From assembly GCA_900769735.1 (NCBI GenBank), contig CAAGHY010000081.1:1-11277 (forward strand): a DNA stretch of 11,277 bases, read 5' to 3'. Position 1 is the first letter of the stretch. Every line of letters starts with the position of its first letter. The position numbers and the translations under genes were made by a program. Below the pieces are notes generated by a model, which saw only the letters and a list, made by a program, of their open reading frames with translations, was not told the DNA's origin and made no database searches. Below, one piece after another: positions 7,388 through 11,277 of this stretch. Origin of the DNA: Rikenellaceae bacterium. Lineage in GTDB: Bacteria; Bacteroidota; Bacteroidia; Bacteroidales; UBA932.

Positions 7388-7594
7388 ATGACGCCCCCAA
7401 AAATAACAGAATCCACTAAGGATGAGCGCAGAGCTTATGTGCTGGAGGCCTGGAAATGCCTGCACGATTGTGAGGCTTGCGGCAAGTGCCGTGTGTTGAA
7501 AGGTAAGGATGCCGAGGTGCTGTATGCAGATTACATTGAGGGGAGCCGTTCATATATGGATATTACGTTGGAAATCAGAAATATGAACTATTAA
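7388..7594 (+). CDS. Small protein with a four-cysteine cluster
   Basis: A 68-residue hydrophilic protein. Its central feature is C-LHD-C-EA-C-GK-C (Cys24, 28, 31, 34), a C-x3-C-x2-C-x2-C cluster preceded by a helical, basic/acidic N-terminal part and followed by a charged helix ending in an aromatic-rich tail (Tyr47, Tyr50, Tyr56). The CxxCxxC core resembles the first three ligands of a ferredoxin 4Fe-4S site, but the fourth ligand is placed N-terminally rather than after a distant CP. A zinc knuckle is the alternative. I recognise similar small proteins as conserved hypotheticals in Bacteroidales but know no assigned function. No signal peptide, so cytoplasmic. It sits 11 nt before the winged-helix gene and is evidently co-transcribed with it, which suggests a metal- or redox-responsive partner. 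Confidence 0.8.
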   Translation: MTPPKITESTKDERRAYVLEAWKCLHDCEACGKCRVLKGKDAEVLYADYIEGSRSYMDITLEIRNMNY

Positions 7595-7605
7595 AAAATA
7601 CAATT

Positions 7606-7785
7606 ATGGAAGCAAAAGAGAAAGTATTGGCAACAATGAAGGAGGCTGGTGAGCCTCTAAACGCAGGTAAAATTGCAGAGTTGAGCGGCTTGGACCGTAA
7701 AGAGGTTGACAAAGCTATGAAGCAGCTTAAAGAGGAGGGAGCTATTGTATCTCCGGTACGCTGCAAGTGGGAGGCTGCAAAATAA
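7606..7785 (+). CDS. Small winged-helix (HTH) protein
   Basis: A 59-residue protein: ATG at 7606, TAA at 7783-7785. The layout is a minimal winged helix: helix 1 MEAKEKVLATMKEAG (1-15), the turn PLNAGKIAELSGL (17-29) leading to helix 2, the recognition helix DRKEVDKAMKQLKEEG (30-45), then the wing strand AIVSPVRCKWE (46-56). This is the pattern of MarR/ArsR-like or eukaryotic-type minimal DNA-binding winged helices, here without effector domain. It probably binds DNA, or possibly RNA, as a dimer. It contains a single Cys (53) in the wing. It follows the four-cysteine gene by 11 nt and is followed by a strong terminator, so the two form a closed operon. It is too short for many gene finders and could easily be missed. 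Confidence 0.85.
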   Translation: MEAKEKVLATMKEAGEPLNAGKIAELSGLDRKEVDKAMKQLKEEGAIVSPVRCKWEAAK

Positions 7786-7788
7786 GTG

Positions 7789-7813
7789 AAAGCGGGTTGA
7801 ACCCGCTTTTTTT
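7789..7813 (+). terminator. Intrinsic terminator after the winged-helix gene
   Basis: AAAGCGGGT (7789-7797), loop TGA, ACCCGCTTT (7801-7809), then TTTT. A 9-bp perfect stem with a U-tract, starting 3 nt after the stop codon. On the other strand the same stem can end the abi transcript. Confidence 0.92.
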
Positions 7814-7815
7814 AT

Positions 7816-7823
7816 TATCTTTG
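7816..7823 (+). promoter_or_regulatory. Promoter-like -7 element facing the 3' end of the abi gene
   Basis: TATCTTTG is a perfect TAnnTTTG and is followed by GCGCC, a context common at Bacteroidota starts. No TTTG at the right spacing is seen (nearest TTGA is 15 nt upstream, inside the terminator). Downstream the only + strand frame is a nine-codon ATG frame (7843-7872) before the end of abi. Confidence 0.35.
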
Positions 7824-7874
7824 CGCCCCTATTTTGGAAATAATGGAATTTATGCGCAGTGTGTGCCAGTAACT

Positions 7875-8777
7875 CTATCCAATCCACAACTTTTCATCCC
7901 TCCAGCCGGCAGGGAATCCCATTGCCTTGGTATCTACGTTAGGATACTTCTGCAGCAGCTCTTTAACCTGTGCTGCAAAATTGTTCTTTGGATGAATCCG
8001 GTTCTGAAGATGGGCCAGGAAACACAAATGGGCATAAAGCTTACCGCAATCCACATTGGTATTGTTGATCCATTTCCCCTGAACAACCTTTGGAAGCATA
8101 ATTGTACCTGGAAAAATCCTGTTCCACACCCTGGAATGGTGAGCAACGCAATTGCGCAAGCTTGTGAGGCCCTGAATCCAGGTTCCCAATATCTTATGCT
8201 GAGGCAGTCCCAAGCTCCTGGCAATGTTCTTCTTAAGGGAAATATCAGAAAAATTGCTGAAAATCTTTGACAAAGTGGTAAGCGAGCTTATCTCTACATA
8301 CTTCCACACCGGAAGCTCACCGTTCTGATACTTGTTGAAATGGTTCCTGATATAATACTCTTTGGACCTGCTGATCTCCCTTTGTATGCATCTGAGATTA
8401 TCCGAAAACTGATGCTGGTTAACACTTAGAGCAGGATCAATATACCAGTACGCTCCGTATTTCATAGTAATGGGATGGGAAATCTGGGTTCTTACGCCCA
8501 CCTCCACACTCTGGATGGCGGTAAAGAGCAGTGCCCTCAGCTCCTTATCAAAATAATAAAGGTCCAAAGCGCTCTCAAACGTACTTCCCGGCTTGAAAAT
8601 ATGGCTGTTCTTGTCAGATTCCAGAGGCTGCAGATAACTCCTCAAACGAAAATACCCAATGACTTCCATTTGCCTGCGGGCAAAATCCTCATCAGCAAAC
8701 AGCAGCCCCCTATGATTCTTGAGCTGAAAAATGATTTCCTGAATACTTAACGTACTATGTGAATGCTCACGGCTCAT
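7875..8777 (-). CDS. Abi_2 (AbiD/AbiF-like) HEPN abortive-infection protein
   Basis: A 300-residue protein of PF07751, phage-defence proteins that trigger abortive infection, probably by RNA cleavage. The start is the ATG at 8777. The frame continues up to a TTG at 8891, but the promoter lies inside that extension, so the longer product is excluded. Family blocks: TLSIQEIIFQLKNHRGLLF (9-27), IGYFRLRSYLQPLE (40-53), STFESALDLYYFDKELRALL (65-84), AIQSVEVGVRTQI (87-99), a middle WKYVEISSLTTLSKIFSN, and the HEPN active-site motif SLRNCVAHHSRVWNR (206-220), with R208 and H213 in RX4H spacing. Full length for the family, and the catalytic residues are intact. No partner toxin, antitoxin or methylase gene is adjacent. 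Transcribed alone from a consensus promoter, divergent from the SDR gene. Abi_2/AbiF proteins have been proposed as relatives of Cas13 HEPN nucleases. Confidence 0.93.
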   Translation of the reverse strand: MSREHSHSTLSIQEIIFQLKNHRGLLFADEDFARRQMEVIGYFRLRSYLQPLESDKNSHIFKPGSTFESALDLYYFDKELRALLFTAIQSVEVGVRTQISHPITMKYGAYWYIDPALSVNQHQFSDNLRCIQREISRSKEYYIRNHFNKYQNGELPVWKYVEISSLTTLSKIFSNFSDISLKKNIARSLGLPQHKILGTWIQGLTSLRNCVAHHSRVWNRIFPGTIMLPKVVQGKWINNTNVDCGKLYAHLCFLAHLQNRIHPKNNFAAQVKELLQKYPNVDTKAMGFPAGWRDEKLWIG

Positions 8778-8799
8778 TGGACAGGTATAAAATAAAAGT

Positions 8800-8837
8800 T
8801 CCGCCCTGGTGCGCTGGTCTATGGGAAGCGTGGCGGA
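8800..8837 (-). other. Foldable leader of the abi transcript
   Basis: In the roughly 65-nt 5' leader of abi, TCCGCC pairs with GGCGGA (8832-8837 with 8800-8805), and a nested CGCT/AGCG stem (8827-8830 with 8812-8815) lies inside it. The 3' foot of the stem ends about 22 nt before the ATG, and the stretch between is A/U-rich, which leaves the start region open. Could be a regulatory leader or part of a small RNA; no known riboswitch is recognised. Confidence 0.4.
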
Positions 8838-8848
8838 CTCTGTTGTTG

Positions 8849-8879
8849 CAAATTTAGCAAATAAAAAATCAATACCAAA
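8849..8879 (-). promoter_or_regulatory. Consensus promoter of the abi gene
   Basis: On the minus strand TTTG (8876-8879), exactly 19 nt, then TAAATTTG (8849-8856): a full match to the Bacteroides primary-sigma consensus TTTG-N19-TAnnTTTG. It places the transcript start near 8842 and decides the ATG at 8777 as the gene's start. The -7 element is embedded in TGCAAATTTAGCA. Confidence 0.78.
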
Positions 8880-8880
8880 C

Positions 8881-8896
8881 AAATTTTGCAAAATTT
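8881..8896. repeat. 16-bp perfect palindrome beside the abi -33 element
   Basis: AAATTTTGCAAAATTT is its own reverse complement over all 16 bases. It begins one base beyond the -33 box of the abi promoter, between the divergent abi and SDR genes. A shorter relative, TGCAAATTTAGCA, covers the abi -7 element (8848-8860). This arrangement suits an operator for a dimeric repressor. Confidence 0.55.
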
Positions 8897-8980
8897 ATAC
8901 CAATAACAATCTCTGCCTCATACAGTTCATTGCAGGATATGTAATTTTCTTCCCGATGATAATTTCAGCGCAGAAAAGCA

Positions 8981-8988
8981 TATATTTA
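8981..8988 (+). promoter_or_regulatory. Possible -7 element of the SDR gene
   Basis: TATATTTA matches TAnnTTTG at 7 of 8 positions, 22 nt before the ATG at 9011. No clear -33 element lies at the usual distance. Confidence 0.35.
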
Positions 8989-9010
8989 CAGAAACAAACA
9001 AGGAACAGTT

Positions 9011-9823
9011 ATGATCACATATGAACTGGAGGGTAGGGTAGCCCTCATTACCGGAGCAAACAACCCGCAAGGAATAGGTGCCGCAACAGCAATTGCATTT
9101 GCAGAACAACGTGCAAATGTAGTACTGGTATACAAAAAACTTCCAAGACCATATAACCCCGCGAAGACCAATAAAAACGGCACAGACAGATATCTGCAGG
9201 CCAACGCCGGCAATGCAGATACTGTTGAATCCAGGCTTAAGGAGATGAACGCAGGCTACCTTATCATTGAGTCCGACATCACCTCTGAAGAACATGTGCA
9301 GGAAATCTACAATCAGGCAATTGACCGCTTTGGTAAGGTGGACATCCTTGTAAACAATGCTGCCGATTGTGATCTTGACGGCCTTGATACAATTGAAAAA
9401 ATCACCCCGCAGGTAATAGATGAAACCTTTGCTGTAAACGTAAAGGGAACCATCCTTATGACCAGGGAAATGATAAATCGCCGTGGCAACTACGGCCGTA
9501 TCATCAACCTTTCCACTGATGCTGCCCAGATCTTCCCAGGCCAGATAACCTATGGTGCCAGTAAGGCCACCCTTGAAGCCCTTACCCGCAGCATAGCACT
9601 TGAAGTTGCACAATACGGTATAACCGTAAACTGTGTAGCCCCTGGTCCAACCCAAACCGGCTGGATAGATGAAGATCTGGAAAAAGCAGTACTCCCAATC
9701 ATCCCAATGGGCCAGCTCATCCAACCAGTAGACATTGCCCAAACCATCCTCTTCCTCTCAAGCCCACAAGCCCGCTTCCTCACCGGTCAGGTAATCAAAG
9801 TCTCCGGCGGACATGCATTGTAG
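9011..9823 (+). CDS. Short-chain dehydrogenase/reductase (SDR)
   Basis: A 270-residue classical SDR, an NAD(P)-dependent oxidoreductase of FabG-like appearance, cytoplasmic. Cofactor motif TGANNPQGIGAA (14-25) after strand VALI; it has a two-residue longer spacing than the plain TGxxxGxG. DI (89-90) binds adenine; NNAA (115-118) is the NNAG-type motif. Catalytic residues are N143 (AVNVKG), S168 (NLSTDA), Y181 and K185 (YGASK). PGPTQTGWI (211-219) follows. Residues about 44-80 form an insertion compared with minimal SDRs (basic, Pro/Asn-rich), seen in a subfamily I associate with Firmicutes. Basic residues Lys42-Lys43 after strand beta-2 suggest NADPH, but this is inference. Substrate unknown. 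Single gene, divergent from abi. Confidence 0.93.
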   Translation: MITYELEGRVALITGANNPQGIGAATAIAFAEQRANVVLVYKKLPRPYNPAKTNKNGTDRYLQANAGNADTVESRLKEMNAGYLIIESDITSEEHVQEIYNQAIDRFGKVDILVNNAADCDLDGLDTIEKITPQVIDETFAVNVKGTILMTREMINRRGNYGRIINLSTDAAQIFPGQITYGASKATLEALTRSIALEVAQYGITVNCVAPGPTQTGWIDEDLEKAVLPIIPMGQLIQPVDIAQTILFLSSPQARFLTGQVIKVSGGHAL

Positions 9824-9914
9824 GAAAATAGCGGAAATAGCCCCATTGTTTGCCGAAGCAAAAACACTTGAGAACGTAGTTTTACCAATAGAATTTATGG
9901 AGAGTATTGCTTAG
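9813..9914 (+). CDS. Possible 33-residue protein overlapping the SDR stop
   Basis: An ATG inside the last codons of the SDR gene (9813) opens a +1 frame of 33 residues, ending at TAG 9912-9914. The start overlaps the SDR stop by 11 nt, a layout typical of translational coupling. The predicted peptide has a plausible protein-like composition: a helical, Ala/Glu-rich first half (KIAEIAPLFAEAKTLEN) and a hydrophobic second half (VVLPIEFMESIA). It also overlaps by 4 nt, tail to tail, the end of the acidic-protein gene on the other strand. It could be a genuine small protein, a remnant of a decayed gene, or chance. I do not recognise it. Confidence 0.3.
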   Translation: MHCRKIAEIAPLFAEAKTLENVVLPIEFMESIA

Positions 9915-10303
9915 CGGTCCAGTATGATCCCTGAGAAGGTAAGCAAGTTGTTTTCATAGGTAATCTCCTCAATATCAATTTCCATTGGAGCAGTTAATGT
10001 TAAACTGCAAGCCAGATCATTACCGCAGAAGTACATAATGATATGCTGTTGGATAGCATTTGGGACAAACTCAAACTCCACCTTGTCACATTCAATCTGC
10101 TGCTCATCACTATTGCTGCTATTTGCAAGCAAACGGTCAATCAGAGCATCCCATATCTGATTAAATAAAGCATCATCTGCCCAATCCCAGAACGCATCAA
10201 GCTCATCATCCGTTGAAGGACCAAAGATTTCATCATTCCATTTCTCAAACTCATCTATGCTTTTTATATTGATGAATGTCTTTATCAAATCTTTCTCTTC
10301 CAT
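9911..10303 (-). CDS. Highly acidic hypothetical protein
   Basis: A 130-residue protein I do not recognise. It has no signal peptide or membrane segment. It contains about 30 Asp/Glu against 7 Lys/Arg, so it is very acidic. The N-terminal half (1-62) looks helical and is rich in Trp and Asp (Trp22, 39, 41, 51; DDELDAFWDWADDALF). A polar linker NSSNSDEQQ (61-69) follows. The second half (70-130) looks like a beta-sheet domain (VEFEFVPN, HIIMYFC, SLTLTAPMEIDIEEI, LLTFSGIIL). Start at the ATG at 10303. It lies 39 nt after the TapB-like gene on the same strand, so it is probably co-transcribed. Composition is reminiscent of immunity proteins or nucleic-acid mimics; this is only analogy. Confidence 0.75.
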   Translation of the reverse strand: MEEKDLIKTFINIKSIDEFEKWNDEIFGPSTDDELDAFWDWADDALFNQIWDALIDRLLANSSNSDEQQIECDKVEFEFVPNAIQQHIIMYFCGNDLACSLTLTAPMEIDIEEITYENNLLTFSGIILDR

Positions 10304-10342
10304 ATGCTCAGTTTTAAAGTGTATAAAAATCTATTTGTACAA

Positions 10343-11130
10343 TTACCAATTGATTTCATTAAGAATCATTGTTGAAATCAATTTCCCGTTCTTATTGTAA
10401 GTAATCTCTTTCACCAAACCTATACCATACGCATACCATGATCTGATTTTCTCTACATCCTTCATAATCATAGCTTTTATGGTTATGGTCTCTTCCAAAA
10501 TAAAACAATCAAACACTCCGGCTGCAGTTTGAATTCTCTCTGTGCCCACAATTCTTCTATCCTTGCCAAATACCTTCATGTTTATTATGTTTACCTTAAA
10601 GTGGAATTCATAATCCGGCAGTTCACCTACTTCCGGATAACGTGGTATGCCGCGTGTTTCACCGGATGTCTTGATTAACTCGGATTTTGTATCATTAATA
10701 ACATCCTTCTTTTTTTCTTCTGACAGATCCGAATATTTCTCCTCAATATTACTGCGGATAAGACTATCCAAGCTCTTGCCTTCAAATATATTGTCTTCAA
10801 ACCCAGCTACATATCCACCATAAATTCGCCGTCCTTGAAACGATAGAAGTTAAAACTCTTAGTGGTATCTTTTGGGGATGCAACAGGAACTTCTTCAACA
10901 CGCAGCTTCAAGTTTCCATTTACTGCATCTCCTTCAAAAGATACAACAGAATTGTAAATGGTAGCTATCTGTTTTCCATTGCTGTCTGTTTCTATATACA
11001 ACCACCTGGCAGTTTGTGGGTTTGGAACAAGGTAGGCAGAATTATGGTCATAACTCTTATCCTGCGCATTTGCTTCACAACATATACTCAAGCAGATAGC
11101 AAATACAAAAAATGCAAAGATTCGTTTCAT
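10343..11130 (-). pseudogene. TapB/DUF3108-like exported protein, frame disrupted
   Basis: Two adjacent frames together make one protein. The 5' frame starts at ATG 11130 with a signal peptide (MKRIF, hydrophobic 4-16, likely cleavage after ANAQ) and runs 107 residues to a TAG at 10807-10809, through KSFNFYRFKDGEFMVDM. The 3' frame, shifted by -1, continues without a credible start of its own (first candidate is a TTG at 10771) and ends at 10343 with the DUF3108-like block GTERIQTAAGVFDCF, then WYAYGIGLVKEITYNKNGKL. Both frames are open together only between about 10807 and 10853, so the shift lies there. The family (about 230-260 residues) is exported and of unknown function; TapB is named from a TPR-protein partner in Porphyromonas. 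The cause may be a real frameshift, an assembly error, or less likely programmed slippage. The two halves could also be expressed separately. Confidence 0.75.
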
Positions 11131-11162
11131 AGTAAAAATCCGGTTTAACGGTGTGGATATAG

Positions 11163-11194
11163 CGAATCTACTGCAAACTGCATTTTTCTCCAAA
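11163..11194 (-). promoter_or_regulatory. Probable promoter for the TapB-like/acidic-protein unit
   Basis: On the minus strand TTTG (11191-11194), 20-nt spacer, TAGATTCG (11163-11170; 7 of 8 to TAnnTTTG). Expected leader of about 25 nt to the ATG at 11130, which supports that start over the upstream TTG at 11193. Confidence 0.55.
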
Positions 11195-11224
11195 TTTTAT
11201 CGCAAGCTGTTGTGAGATACTGCA

Positions 11225-11232
11225 TACATTTG
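11225..11232 (+). promoter_or_regulatory. Promoter-like -7 element pointing off the right edge
   Basis: TACATTTG is a perfect TAnnTTTG followed by GCA. No matching -33 element is evident, and the ATG at 11249 opens only seven codons, so any gene or RNA it drives lies mostly outside the window. Confidence 0.3.
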
Positions 11233-11277
11233 CACCTCTACTCACTATAATGGTATTAATAGAGGGTAATTAATAAT

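Noticed and set aside
7767..8270. 167-codon + strand frame opposite the 3' half of abi
   Set aside because: It begins at a non-ATG codon inside the winged-helix gene, crosses a strong terminator and opposes the conserved HEPN region.
8778..8891. 38-residue N-terminal extension of the Abi protein from a TTG
   Set aside because: The perfect promoter lies inside the extension, and homologous sequence begins only after the ATG at 8777.
8927..9742. 271-codon open frame on the minus strand opposite the SDR gene
   Set aside because: Its translation is rich in Cys, Tyr, Trp and Phe with no recognisable motif, while the + strand frame has every SDR motif; it is an antisense shadow.
1..11277. CRISPR array, tRNA, insertion sequence or prophage
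   Set aside because: No regularly spaced repeats, cloverleaf, transposase or integrase reading frame, or terminal inverted repeats were seen; the Abi gene is the only defence signature.

Overview
The window looks like chromosomal DNA of a member of the Bacteroidota, most likely order Bacteroidales. The evidence is several promoters of the Bacteroides type (TTTG, a spacer of about 19-21, then TAnnTTTG), weak or absent Shine-Dalgarno sequences, short AT-rich gaps between co-directional genes, Bacteroidota-style signal peptides and lipoprotein signals, and families common there (secreted M28 peptidases, lipoprotein nitroreductases and serine hydrolases, TapB/DUF3108-like proteins). I cannot name genus or species. 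No tRNA, rRNA, CRISPR array, insertion sequence or integrase is visible.

Left part (1-3480): the 3' portion of a secreted M28 metallopeptidase gene on the + strand converges on a compact three-gene minus-strand operon: lipoprotein nitroreductase, a second complete secreted M28 peptidase, and a GNAT acetyltransferase. A 12-bp perfect hairpin between the convergent genes probably ends transcription both ways. The two peptidases are clear paralogues.

Middle part (3572-7279): two further minus-strand operons. One pairs an MscS-type (YbdG-like) mechanosensitive channel with a TauE/SafE anion exporter, 5 nt apart, under a recognisable promoter. The other pairs a DUF2200 protein with an envelope serine hydrolase of the beta-lactamase/PF00144 fold, 6 nt apart.

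Right-centre part (7280-9914): a divergent promoter region separates DUF2200 from a + strand two-gene unit, a 68-residue protein with four clustered cysteines and a 59-residue winged-helix protein, which ends in a strong intrinsic terminator. Beyond it lies a minus-strand Abi_2 (AbiD/AbiF-like) HEPN ribonuclease gene, the one evident defence gene. It has a perfect consensus promoter, a 16-bp perfect palindrome next to the -33 box and a leader that can fold. A short-chain dehydrogenase/reductase gene runs divergently from it, with a possible 33-codon reading frame overlapping its stop codon.

Right end (9911-11277): a minus-strand unit of a signal-peptide-bearing TapB/DUF3108-like protein whose frame is broken near 10810-10850, followed by a strikingly acidic 130-residue protein of unknown function. 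By eye this end is more AT-rich than the left part. The best candidates for something new are the regulatory architecture around the Abi gene, the four-Cys/winged-helix pair, the acidic protein and the overlapping small reading frame.
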